Assembly: GCA_030411725.1 (NCBI GenBank)
Contig: MU839835.1
Coordinates: 496,001-560,000, forward strand
Direction of reading: 5' to 3'
From: Echria macrotheca
Taxonomy: Eukaryota; Ascomycota; Sordariomycetes; Sordariales; Schizotheciaceae
DNA length: 64,000 nt
A model generated the notes under the pieces. That model did not search any database, was not told the DNA's origin, and worked only from the letters and a program-made list of their open reading frames with translations. Position numbers and translations under genes: made by a program. This document shows, piece by piece, positions 11,163 through 21,624 of this stretch; positions within the stretch are counted from its first letter, which is position 1, and every line of letters begins with the position of its first letter.

Positions 11163-11947
11163 TCAGCAGGTGATGTTGAGCGTGGCCTTGGAGTTCATGA
11201 GCAGCGCGACGATGAGGCCGTAGAGACCTATTCGAGTTAGCTAAATCCCACAGCAGACAACGAATACCTACCCAAGACTTCGGCGAAAATAAGAATAAGA
11301 ATCATGCCGACGAAGAGCCTGGGTTGTTGAGCGGTACCACGGACACCAGCATCACCGACAATACCGATCGCAAAACCAGCGGCCATACCGGCGAGACCGA
11401 CAGCGAGACCCGCGCCGAGCTGGATGAATCCGGTGTAGAGGGCGTAGTCTTGTTGGGTGAGGCCGTCCGAGATCAGGACCGAAACGACGAGACCGTAAAT
11501 ACCAATGATACCAGCCATAATGACGGGGACGATGTCTATATCCAGTCAGATGATAACCTCGCAGAATCGCCGTCTGACCCACTCTTCACGATGAGGTCCG
11601 GCCGGAGGACACCCATGGCGGCAATTCCGACACCAGACTTGGCAGTGCCGTACGAGGCACCAAGGCAGGTGAAGACGATGGCCGCTGTGCAGCCCATAGC
11701 ACCGAAGAACGGCTATCCATCATGTCAGCATACCCGAAAGGTCCGGAATCGGGATCGCGAAGCGCTGGGTCGAGCATCGGGGGTACTAACCGCGTACGCG
11801 GGGCTAGGTATAGCAGTTAGCAATCATGACATCTAGCTGAAGGCGCCCGAGGTCGACCAATGCATCGAGCTAGGTGAGCATCGATGACGAGGACGGTCGC
11901 TCGTCGCGTCGGGGGTCGGATTGAGCTTACCAAAGGTCCGACGACAT
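11163..11947 (-). CDS. vma-3: V-type H+-ATPase proteolipid subunit c, with a 13-nt micro-exon
   Basis: Proton-carrying rotor subunit of the vacuolar ATPase Vo sector. Five exons (minus strand): 11931-11947, 11791-11803, 11583-11712, 11272-11535 and 11163-11227, giving 162 aa. The product starts MSSDLCPAYAPFFGAMG. It has four membrane helices in two homologous halves ([48 protein letters not shown]). The essential glutamate of helix 4 is about residue 139, and the end is [20 protein letters not shown]. Exon 1 is 17 nt and exon 2 only 13 nt (CCCCGCGTACGCG). Both are bounded by correct GT and AG dinucleotides, with CTAAC before the micro-exon acceptor, and are needed to give the family's SELCPxYAPFF sequence. 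Divergent from SNU13. Confidence 0.95.
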
Positions 11948-12379
11948 TTTGGCGGTTGAAATGGCAACAGTCTATTCAGACAACAAGAAAACTCTTCGAG
12001 ACGATGGGGGGCGATTCTGCGATGGGGCCGGAGTGGACGTCGCGATCGGAAACGGTCGGTTGTGGTGGTCGATGTTGAGGTGTTTCCGACTGCGAGCACC
12101 TGGATTTGGGGGCAAGCTTTGCCGCTCCACAGGTACCTGGGCCTGCACAATTAGGTAAGCCGGCGCCCGGACGAACCCAGCTCCTTTCTGCCGCTGGACA
12201 CCGCCACCTACAACTTTCTCGAAGGCCCGTATATTTTTCCAGCATTTCCAGCATTCTACAGTCTTATCCTCCACAGCGCACTCAGCTTCCACCACCCACA
12301 CAACAGTTCATTCCGGGGCGAGCAACCGCCGTGAACCCTGGCACCTATTGCTACTCAGAATCTGTACGATCGATCCGAA

Positions 12380-12814
12380 ATGTCTGGCCAGAACGAATCC
12401 GCCGCCTGGCCCAAGGCCGAGGACGCAGCGCTCGTCCAGGAAATTCTCGATTGCATCCAGCAGGCTGGCCACTACAGACAGCTCAAGAAAGGAGGTTAGT
12501 GGTCACAACCGAAACACATGGTACTTTTCTAACAGGATACAGCCAACGAGGCGACCAAATCAGTTTCCCGCGGCACCAGCGAGCTCATCATCCTCGCCGC
12601 CGACACCCAACCACTAAGCATCGTACTCCATCTCCCGCTCCTCGCCGAGGAGAAGAACGTTCCCTACGTCTTCCTTCCGAGCAAAATTGCGATCGGCCGT
12701 GCTTGTGGCGTCTCGCGACCTGTTATCGCCGTTTCCCTCACGTCGAACGAAGCGTCCGATCTCAACTCGAAGATCCGCGCTCTCCGGGACAAGGTGGAGA
12801 GACTCGCCATGTGA
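12380..12814 (+). CDS. SNU13: 13 kDa ribonucleoprotein-associated protein (L7Ae family)
   Basis: Kink-turn RNA-binding protein shared by U4 snRNP and box C/D snoRNPs (15.5K/Snu13), acting in the nucleus and nucleolus. Exons 12380-12494 and 12543-12814 encode 128 aa, the family's normal length. The intron has a GTTAGT donor and a CTAAC branch. The signature [27 protein letters not shown] contains the RNA-contact GANE(A)TK motif; [22 protein letters not shown] is also typical. It shares a 432 bp divergent promoter with vma-3. Confidence 0.95.
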
Positions 12815-12923
12815 GGAAATGAGTAAGGGGATACTATTGCGGATAGTACGAATCACAGAACTGAAGTTCTGGCTTGTGTACTGGTAAAGAAAGAAAAAGA
12901 TCTGCTTTCGGCGTTCTCAATCA

Positions 12924-12935
12924 AGGGTTAGGGTT
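12924..12935 (+). promoter_or_regulatory. Telomere-repeat-like box AGGGTTAGGGTT
   Basis: Two telomere units, 236 bp before the ATG of the Sac-domain gene and 110 bp after the SNU13 stop. Second of six boxes. Confidence 0.5.
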
Positions 12936-13170
12936 TGACCACTTGCCCGGGATTGGTGGGGCAGATGCAGAATGACGAATGACCCGGGCTGACACCCCGC
13001 CATGCATCAGCGGCGCAACGATTGAAGACTTCCGCCAGGTCGGGCCCGACCAGGTCTTTCCCAGGACGTAGATCAAACTGTTGCGTATATCGGCTGTCCC
13101 TCTGCTGTCCCTCTACTGTACATATCTACGAGTGTAAATCTTTACTCCATGCCAGTTCAATGTTGACAAA

Positions 13171-16100
13171 ATGCCGAGTCTGGCGCGCAAAATCATTGTC
13201 TGCGCCGCTGTCGACGGCTTAATCCTCCAACCTCTGTCCTCCAAAAAGGACCAGCGCCCGTCTTCTCTCGTCAGGATCAAGTACGGCGATGGCTCGGTAT
13301 CCAGTGTCTCCAAGGACGCTGCACCAGATACATCGGCGCCGAATTCGTTCTTCGAGGCGTTCGGCATCGTCGGTCGGTTTGACTGCTAACTTCCAAGACT
13401 CGCACTGACGTCTCCCAGGTCTCGTCACCGTCTTCAACTATAGCTACCTTATCTCTATTACCCGGCGGCAGCAGGTAGCCCAGATTCGCGGCCTCCCGAT
13501 CTACGTAGTCACCGAGGTCGCCCTCACGCCATGTTCTTCCCAGAAAGACGCGAGCGAGGCCATCGCCAAAACGGCTGCGGCGTTGACTGCGCGGGCGAAC
13601 GACCAAGCAGCCGATGACGAGGACAGCGGGGACGACACAGCTCCCGAGTCTCGGAACAGCGGTGATGATGCCGTGGACGAGGCTACTGACCTGGAGGAGA
13701 CTGACACGTCAGCCAAGCCGACATCAAGCTCTGCGACCCGGACCAGCATCGCCGAAGACGTCATCAGCCGGCGTGGTAGCTACGGACGCTTCGCACAACG
13801 TTGGTTCAGCAAGGCCGGGTGGACGCAGGACCAGAAACGCAACATGGGACTAAGCCCGGAGCAGTCGATCGTGGACTCCGACGAGAGCGGTGACGGAAAG
13901 GAGACAGCCGGTGCCGTCCCGAAGAAGATACCAATCCCTGAAGAAGCCGCGGGGAGCGAAGCCGCACGCGCACTGCTCCCGAGGCTGTTGCGGAGTACAC
14001 AGATTCTCTTTGGCACGAGCAGGACGTTTTATTATTCCTACGACTATGACATTACACGAAACCTGGCCAGCGGCAGGACGCCGGCGACAGCCCTCGCGCC
14101 GCTGCATAACCAAGTCGACCAGAAGTACTTCTGGAACCGCCACATCATGCAGCCGTTCATCGATGCTGGTGCTGATTCCCTCGCGCTGCCGCTCATGCAG
14201 GGTTTTGTAGGGCAGCGGTCGTTTGTTGTCGATGGTCACCCGCCGCAGACAGATGAGGGCGGCAGCAAGGGCGGACAGGAGTCATCGGTCGAGATGAGTG
14301 ACTTTGCGTCGTCTCGACCCGGATCAACGCCCGCCTCGCCGCCTCCTGAGCGGGTTACGACCACAGGAGGAGACGAGACGCTCCGTCCGAGCGAGAAGCG
14401 ATTCGACATAACCATCATCTCGCGGCGCTCGACGCTGCGCGCGGGTCTACGCTACCTCCGCCGCGGCATCGACGAGCAAGGCAACGTGGCTAATGCAGTC
14501 GAGTCTGAGCAGATCTTGTCAGTTTCACCAACAGACGGCGCGTTCGACACCAAGGACAAAGTGTACTCGTTCGTCCAGATCCGGGGAAGCTTCCCGCTCT
14601 TCTTCACGCAGTCGCCGTACTCGCTGAAACCCACACCTATGATGCAACACTCGCCCGACGCCAATTTCGCCGCGCTCAAGAAGCACTTTGACGCGCTGAG
14701 GAAGCAGTATGGGCAGCTTCAGATAGTGAACCTGGTCGAGAAGCACGGGGTGGAGTCAACGATTGGCGTGCAGTACGAGAAAAACATTGACCGGCTGAAC
14801 GAGGACGCCGAGTATAAAGACGACAAAGTTGCTTTTGAATGGTTCGACTTCCACTCGGTCTGCCGCGGTATGAAGTTCGAGAATGTCTCGTTTCTGCTAC
14901 AAACGCTCGGCCCGAAGCTTGAGAGCTTCGGGTACACGGTCGTTGTGGACAGCGACAGCATACAGACGAGACAGAAGGGTGTGCTGCGGACCAACTGCAT
15001 GGACTGTCTAGACCGCACGAATGTTTGCCAGAGCTCGTTTGCCAAGTACATGCTGGACCTGCAGCTCAAGGATCAGGGGTTTGACATGAGCTTGCAGCGG
15101 GATCAGGAGAATTCATGGTTCAACACGCTGTGGGCGGACAATGGGGATGCTATCTCGAAGCAGTATGCCTCGACGGGGGCGATGAAGGGGGACTACACGC
15201 GGACGAGGAAGCGCAACTATCGAGGCGCTCTGACGGATGCCGGTCTCTCACTGACAAGACTGTTCAACGGGTAAGTGTATCATTCCAGCTTTCTCACAAT
15301 ATCTAACCAAGACAGCATGTTCAATGACTTCTTTCTGCAAACCACCATTGACTTCCTCCTCGGCAACGTCACCGATCTTGTCTTTGAGGAGTTTGAAGCC
15401 AACATGATGACCAAGGACCCGGCTGTATCGATGCAGAACATGCGGCAGCAAGCCATCGACCTCTGCCAGAAGCGCGTCGTCGCCGATGAGGCCGAAGAGT
15501 TTCATGGGGGGTGGACGTTCTTGTCTCCGACGACTCCGGACACGGTCCGCTCTGCGAGCTTAGAGGAGGTTGTCTTGTTGCTCACTGACGCGGCGCTCTA
15601 TCTCTGTCGATTCGACTGGAACCTGGACAAGGTATCGTCGTTTGAACGGGTCGACCTCGCACACGTGCAGAAGATCAAGTTCGGGACGTACATCACATCG
15701 ACCATCTCGGCCGCACAAGTGGATGAGATGCGCAATGTGGGAATGGTGATCGAGTACAAACCAGGAAGCACCGACGTCACCCGGGTCAACACACGCTCGC
15801 TGTCATCCATGTCCGAGACCCCCAAAGCGCAGGGACCCACGGGTATCGCGGGTTTCCTGTCGAGGAGCCGGCCAGGGGCAGCAGCTGCCGCGACGGTGGC
15901 CCCTCCCCGGAAGATCGCTCTCAAGGCACTACACAGCCAAACTTCAGCGGCCGATCCGGCAGCAAAGCGAGGCAAGGACGAGCCTGGCGCCGTCACGCGG
16001 CTGACAGAGATCCAACAGGTGGTAGTGATAGCAGCGGAGATCGAAAGGCTGGCCATCCACAATCAGCCGCGACTCGCGGGGACCAATGCGGAGGACGCGA

Positions 16101-16204
16101 AGCTGATCGAGAAGGGTGACATCATCTCGCTGGCGGAGGCGAAGAAGAACACGAGCGTGCTGGAGCAGCTGGGACATTCCATCAAGAAGTTTGTGTGGGC
16201 GTAG
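13171..16204 (+). CDS. Sac-domain phosphoinositide phosphatase, Sac2/INPP5F type
   Basis: Removes phosphates from phosphoinositides on cytosolic membranes. Exons 13171-13372, 13419-15270 and 15316-16204 give 980 aa. The N-terminus is MPSLARKIIVCAAVDGLILQP. A Sac domain spans about residues 60-680, with an acidic disordered insert near 110-200. It carries the catalytic CX5R(T/S) motif as CMDCLDRT at about residues 592-600. The following region (LYLCRFDWNLDKVSSFERVDLAHVQKI) resembles the hSac2 domain rather than the two C-terminal membrane helices of Sac1, which are absent here. That is why INPP5F/Sac2-like is preferred over Sac1. A short upstream ATG at 13160 lies in another frame. Confidence 0.9.
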
Positions 16205-17187
16205 TTGTTTTCTTCGTTCCTATCCGTAATAAATTTTGAAAAGGCTTATCTGTACTGTCCTCTATGACTGGGTACCTATTTCTACCGTCATGCCAGACAT
16301 AACGCCAGCCCTGAAAGGGGGTATATCTTGAAATACCGCCGCAACGCCACTACCACCACTATCATCGTGGTCGCTAAAAGTCCAGACGTGCCAATATTGT
16401 GCCCCGATCTTCACTCCTTCTTTTGGTATAACCTCCTTTGGGGAGGGGGGCGGCGGCGGTCAGCAGCGGCGTGAAGGGGGGTCCTGCCACGGTCGTTTGC
16501 CAGCTGTATGTTGGCCTTGGCGCCATCCAGTGCCTTGAAGACATCGAGCTTCCCGGGCTATGCAGCTAGGTAGGTACACCGGAGAGCTTCTGTACGGGAA
16601 AGCGCCTAAGGGATGTTGCAAAGGCTTCCTGGCGATGGATATTATTGAAGCAGGCAATGCAGTAGCTTCCTGCAACCCACAAAATAACCAGTCGTCCACA
16701 TGCCCAATATCCCCCGACACTTTCCGTCTTGACCTTGCGCATTCACCAGGTCTGGATATGTTTGGCAATCGCTGCTGCACTGCCGTCTCACTAACAAACC
16801 TAGGAAGGATCTTTGGCTACGCGCGTTCTAAGTCAGGCTCACTCCTCCTGCCAGCCCGGGCTGGCCACTGCCTGGCATTCTTGATCCGTGCAGCTAGGCT
16901 TGACCAGGACTTTCCATCTTTATCTTGCGCATTCACACTAACAAATTTGTGATGGATTCTGGTCTGCGCCCGGGGGGATATAAAAGAGGCTCGACGCCCA
17001 CTCTTCTCTGACCAGATTCCTTCATCACTCTCATCACATTCAGCTGCAACACTTTCAACACCCACACTCTACCACACCATTTCGTCGGTCCGAAGGCAAT
17101 TTCCATCCTCGCCCCGATGCTCAACTTGGTCTCGATCCTTTTCCCTGACACATCTCCTCCGCCGTCTCATTCGCAGAGATTCACGTT

Positions 17188-18437
17188 ATGGCCAGAGTTC
17201 GAGTTGCCACTAGCTTTTCACCGCTTGCGCACTGGTGCAGGGTCGAGGTGACTTGAGCCGTTGGCTTAAGTCTATTTCCCGTAGCGCCATCAGGGCGCGT
17301 CAGGAAGTCACCGAGAAGCGCTTGGAGGACGGGAAGATACATCGCGACGACAAGAAAGCCAAGAACCACGAGTACTTTGTCAAAGTGCTCATCGAGGTTT
17401 GGTGTATCCTTAGCGGCAAAGACTGGACCACCGCTGCGCTAGGCCGTGACCAAGACGACATGCCACCATGACGGCGGTTTTCCGAGTAAGTGACAGATAG
17501 AAAAACCTGTTTCTCTCGTTTTCTCTATTTCATTTTCATCGCCGTCTCTAAAGAAAATAGCATGAACATGACAATGGCTATGGAAATGGCGATAGCGACA
17601 GCGGCGCGCCTCAGCTGACCCCTTTAGTCAGGCCTTCAGGGCTTTAGGCTTCACAACCTGAGAGGAAAGCGAGAGCGAAAGCGCCGCGGCCAAGTTCAGC
17701 ATCTGGACCACAGCAGTTGACCGTGACCAACAGCCGGGAGAGACTCGGCGCCTCTCTACCCCGGCTGCGACGTCTAGCGCTAGCACTCGATTCATCGCGC
17801 CGCTCCTTCAAAGGATCTGACGCTGTTTATCTCGACACACCGTCTGACGGTGGTACATCCGACCCGATGGAGGGGGTACAGAAAACCAGACCCAAGCTGA
17901 AGATCACAATCCCTCCGCGGGACGTCACCAAACAAGGGATCCCCCGTAGTACCGCCAGAAGTATTCGTTTGGAATCTCCTGCTCGAAGCCAACCCATCCA
18001 CTCGACCATTCACGACCTCTCAAAGCCACTCAACATCTACCTCTCCCGGGGGGGCGACGTGTCGTATCACGGCTCAGACCGGGAATTCGGTCACCAACTC
18101 GAGCAGGTTCTACTCAACCAGGTCGGAAGGTCATCCTGTTATGACCGGTGATATTTTTGAGTGTTCTGTGAAGACAGATGATGCTTGGAAGATGATGAGA
18201 GCCTTCGAGCTCCAATGGGCTCTTGTACGGATTGTCGCGATTGCGGGTGGGGCAGGACCACACGACGGGGACGACTATGACCGCGGCCTAGCGGTGGAGG
18301 CGTGTTTCTACAATACAGCGTGCGGATGGATGCGGCGATATGAGGGGAAGCTGCCTGGTTTGCAACCAGGAAGTAGGCGCGGATACTCACAGCTTTCCTT
18401 CCCTGGCCTCATGTCGCTCGCCAGTTTCGATTCCTAG
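17188..18437 (+). pseudogene. Possible relic of a DUF6604-type fungal gene
   Basis: Weak call. Joining ATG 17188-17234 to 17283-17471 (GTGCAG donor, CCCGTAG acceptor) gives about 78 residues ending at TGA 17471. The core, AIRARQEVTEKRLEDGKIH..KKAKNHEYFVKVLIEVWCILS, resembles the helix pair in fungal DUF6604 proteins (R.R.E....K...H..F..VL..V..IL). A TATA-like box and CT-rich leader precede it at 16977-17110. Further coding-like stretches follow in other frames at 17717-18151 and 18141-18437 (DDAWKMMRAFELQWALVRIV) without an obvious joining intron. This suggests a broken larger gene. It may equally be a small real gene. Confidence 0.3.
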
Positions 18438-18583
18438 TATTACCACCGCCCGGCCCTGTCCAAAAATCATAGAAACCATTGACATCAACACTCGGGACCA
18501 TTCGATACGGGTTCGATAGACCCTCGCCGTCTTCTCATCCAATCCCACTGTTGTCGTTTTGCGTGGCTTTGTTCTCGGCGTGG

Positions 18584-18658
18584 TATTGCCAAGGAGATGG
18601 CTGAAGAAGAGAATATATTGCCAAGGAGATGTCAGAAGGCATATATTGCCAAGGAGAT
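18584..18658 (+). repeat. Three direct copies of TATTGCCAAGGAGAT
   Basis: Exact copies start at 18584, 18616 and 18644 (spacing 32 and 28 bp). A degenerate copy (TGTTGCCAAGGAG) lies at 18799. The sequence between copies is purine-rich and partly similar. Function unknown. Confidence 0.7.
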
Positions 18659-19326
18659 CTCCGGGAAGCAGACGGGTTTGAGAGAAAGGACGGGTTCGAT
18701 CGCCGCATACTGGGCCGCTTATTATGCGCTGCTGCTTTTGGTCCCCAATGTCAGACCTGCAGTTTATGACTATCTACGCCATGGAAAAGGTCTACCAATG
18801 TTGCCAAGGAGGGGTCCACCGTGAAAACAGAGCCATGAAAGAACTCTATCAGATGGTGTGACGAAACTCTTCACAGCCGTGACGGTGGTCGACACCATCC
18901 TATGGGGAGGGAGGGAAGGAGGGAGGGTGGTAGAATCGTGGGAATCAACGCCAGGCGCACGCAAAGCAGTGTCCATCTGGGTGGGGACGGGTTCGGGAGT
19001 TCTGGCAGGGGAGTGGAAGAAGAACACCGGGGAGGTGCGGGAGAAGGCGTTACGGGATATCACAGGTCGAAATCCACCGTTATAGGTGCTGGTGTCTCTT
19101 GGAAGTGAAGATTAGGTGCGGTTGAGATCGGGCGGAAGTTTGGGATGTAGTCGTTTCGGTCGTGGGGTGGAAGGATGGGTTCACTGTCTGACTAAGGTGT
19201 TGAAGAACTGTAGGGTTGGTGGCTTGTACTTGTACTACGGTAGAAATAGACCTTTTCTGGGTTTGTTGAGATTTGATATACAGGCATGGCATTTTGTTTT
19301 ACGAGCATACCAGCTGGTCTGAGTTT

Positions 19327-19431
19327 GAGGTCTTCACCGCTGGTATTGAGGTCTTCCGTACGACTGCGAAGGCCTTTAGTACAGATACGGAAGCCCTTCT
19401 TTACAAGCACAAGCCCTTTCATACAAATACA
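19327..19431 (+). repeat. Degenerate 21-bp tandem repeat, five units
   Basis: Units at 19327, 19348, 19369, 19390 and 19411 share the pattern RARGYCYTYNNTACNANTRCN. In the frame open over this stretch they read as a 7-residue repeat (EVFTAGI, EVFRTTA, KAFSTDT, EALLYKH, KPFHTNT). Probably an old minisatellite in the 3' flank of the BMT6-like gene. Confidence 0.6.
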
Positions 19432-19550
19432 AGGGCTGGAAAGCTTGGTTATAACGGTAAACGAGACCTCGGAATGGAGGTAAGTCTTGGTAAAACTCAG
19501 TGGTTCTATTCAGCTCCGCCTCCCGGGTATCAACAACTCTCTTATTACTA

Positions 19551-20645
19551 CTAATTAGCTCCCGTGGCAACCACCTCAGCCTGATACAAATGCATCTGAT
19601 ACCGCATGTTCTCCAGCGGGATGGGATACTCCAGCCCGTCGGCGAGCCGGAACCAAAGCGAGTCGTGCGACTCGAGCTTGGCCCAGCGCCGGCCGCCGGC
19701 AACCGGCTCATCGTTGTCTCGGAGCAAGATGCGGTCGAGCAGCCACTGCATTGGGTATTTCTTCTTGGAATCCTTGCCCAGGGCCGTCTCGGCGTAGCTG
19801 CCCGGGCTGTCGACCACGAGGAGCAGCGAGCCGGCGGGGATGATGGACGTGAGGTTCAGGAGGAATTTGGTCGTGGGGCCGATGCCGGCGGATGTGAATA
19901 GCTCGTTGAGCGTGAAGAACAGTGTTACCAGGGCTGGTTTGTGTCCTATCGCGGTCGATAGATCGGGTGTGGTTAGGGTGAGGACGTCACCCTGGACGAA
20001 CTCTGCCGCAAACCGGTCTGGGTTTATGACCGGGGTGTTTGCTGCTCTTGCGGCTTCTGAGGCGTATTTGGAGAGGGGTGGAGGGGATGTGAGGCTTTTG
20101 TGAAGCGAGGAGACTACGGCGTCCCAGGGGGCTGAATCCAGAAGAGTTATGGACCCGGTGGGCGGAGGAGAGGAGGAAGAGGAACCTAGGAAGATGGCTA
20201 GGGCTGCAGTTTCTGCTGCGCCGCCGCCGATGGAGAGGACGCCGAGGGAAGGCGATTCGGAGTCTGCCGAGGGTTGGGATATGCATATCGCCCGGAGGTG
20301 GTCCTGTATGGACCCGAACACGGACGCGTAGCAGAGGGCCCGGGTGGGGCTCCAGCGGGCGGCGTAGACGGAGAGGTTTCTGTCGTCGGCAAAGGCCCGG
20401 GCGAAGTCCCGGTCGAAGAGGGCCGCCTTGACGGACTGTAGGGTTGATGTGAAATCGGAGGAGGTGAGAACGTCAGAAAAGGTGTTTCGAAAGATATCGA
20501 GGATGAGCTGTTGCTGTTTCTTGGTTGCTTCGTCTACCCTCACTGGCGGTGTGGTGGTCTCGGCTCTGACATCCTTCGTTGCCGGCTTGCTGCTGTGCTG
20601 GCTACCCTTTGGCTTTGCCGTTGCTGACTCTTTTTTCTTGCCCAT
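19551..20645 (-). CDS. BMT6: 25S rRNA (uracil-N3)-methyltransferase, BMT6-like
   Basis: Intronless, 364 aa, starting MGKKKESATAKPKG with a lysine-rich nucleolar-type N-terminus. The AdoMet-binding glycine-rich segment LGVLSIGGGAAETAAL is at about residues 135-150 and the acidic end of beta-2 is ITLLDSAPWD. Later motifs are VQGDVLTLTTPD, VTLFFTLNELF and the typical C-terminal ESHDSLWFRLADGLEYPIPLENMRYQMHLYQA. The pattern matches the fungal Bmt6 family (Methyltransf_34), which methylates one uridine of 25S rRNA in the nucleolus. Single-exon structure is usual. Divergent from transketolase (980 bp between starts). Confidence 0.85.
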   Translation of the reverse strand: MGKKKESATAKPKGSQHSSKPATKDVRAETTTPPVRVDEATKKQQQLILDIFRNTFSDVLTSSDFTSTLQSVKAALFDRDFARAFADDRNLSVYAARWSPTRALCYASVFGSIQDHLRAICISQPSADSESPSLGVLSIGGGAAETAALAIFLGSSSSSPPPTGSITLLDSAPWDAVVSSLHKSLTSPPPLSKYASEAARAANTPVINPDRFAAEFVQGDVLTLTTPDLSTAIGHKPALVTLFFTLNELFTSAGIGPTTKFLLNLTSIIPAGSLLLVVDSPGSYAETALGKDSKKKYPMQWLLDRILLRDNDEPVAGGRRWAKLESHDSLWFRLADGLEYPIPLENMRYQMHLYQAEVVATGAN

Positions 20646-21624
20646 TCTGTATGTTTGATGAAGCTACCCACCCGACACTTTCACATTCACGACGTCAAGC
20701 ACAGCACAAGCCCAGGTCGAATCTGCATGTCCTACCTAACCCTAACCCCTGCAGGTACCGGCGACGCACTGCAAGGTCTAGCCTGCCGGAACTATTTGGG
20801 CAATGCGAACGTCGACTTTTACCGGAGCGGCGGAGCTCTGATGGGGCAGCCGGAGTCGCAGCCGCTGGGCCCGCGAGCTTCTATCAAACTCTGGAGCTTG
20901 GCCTGGCCGAACGCGGGATGTCCCCTCCCCTCGTTGCGGCCAATGGCACCCGCCCGTCCCATCATGCTACGGCCCATTCGGAGCTGCATCGCACTCATGT
21001 CCTGATCATGGCCAGTCCGTCCAATCCGGGCGCGGTGGGCAGACACTTGCGTGGAGCGGAGGTCGCTCTGCAAGTCGCTATCTTATATTCGCCGTCCGGA
21101 GTTATAAAAAGCGCATCCAGACTATACCACCGTCTGCCGCATCTTGGATGGCGCTGACTGAGCCAAACCGTGTATTCGTGTTAATCCCCTTGGCTTCCGA
21201 CATATGGAAAGGAGTCAGGTTCTGAAGAGCTCGAGGGTGGCTATGTCTGCTCAGTCTGCCGGGATACAGTGCTCTAGTGAAAAAAAAAAGGGTCCAAATC
21301 CTCGACGTCAGTTTACCCATTGACGACAAAAAAAGTCGCCTTCGAGCTCTGGGCTCATGATCCCCACTCTGCTATTCATCCGAGCGAACCAGAACACCCA
21401 GAAAAGGTCCCAGGCTCAGGAGGGCGAATCTGGCGACAGGTACTACCCCACCTTTGTGAGCCAAAAAGTGTCGGAAATCTTGACCACCCCTCCACCCCAA
21501 CGGGCTGCCAACATAAAACAACACCCCACCTCCTCGCCCGCCCAATTCCTCTCCCTCGTCCTGCAAACCCCTTTGTCGCCATCCAGATACCCATAGACAG
21601 CGTCCCGAGAGACATATTGCAACC
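20646..21624. other. Divergent promoter region BMT6/transketolase
   Basis: 980 bp with no gene. It contains the telomere-like box at 20737-20748, close to the BMT6 start, and CT-rich sequence before the transketolase ATG. Confidence 0.5.
20737..20748 (-). promoter_or_regulatory. Telomere-repeat-like box (GGGTTAGGGTTA on the sense strand of BMT6)
   Basis: Two telomere units, 92 bp before the ATG of the BMT6-like rRNA methyltransferase. Third of six boxes. Confidence 0.55.

Larger units (their letters stand above)
16205..19550. other. Gene-poor region with decayed coding-like segments and small repeats
   Basis: 3.3 kb without a secure gene. It holds a TATA-like box (GATATAAAAG, 16977-16986) followed by a CT-rich leader, the DUF6604-like fragment described separately, and two families of short repeats (18584-18658 and 19327-19431). 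Confidence 0.5.
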
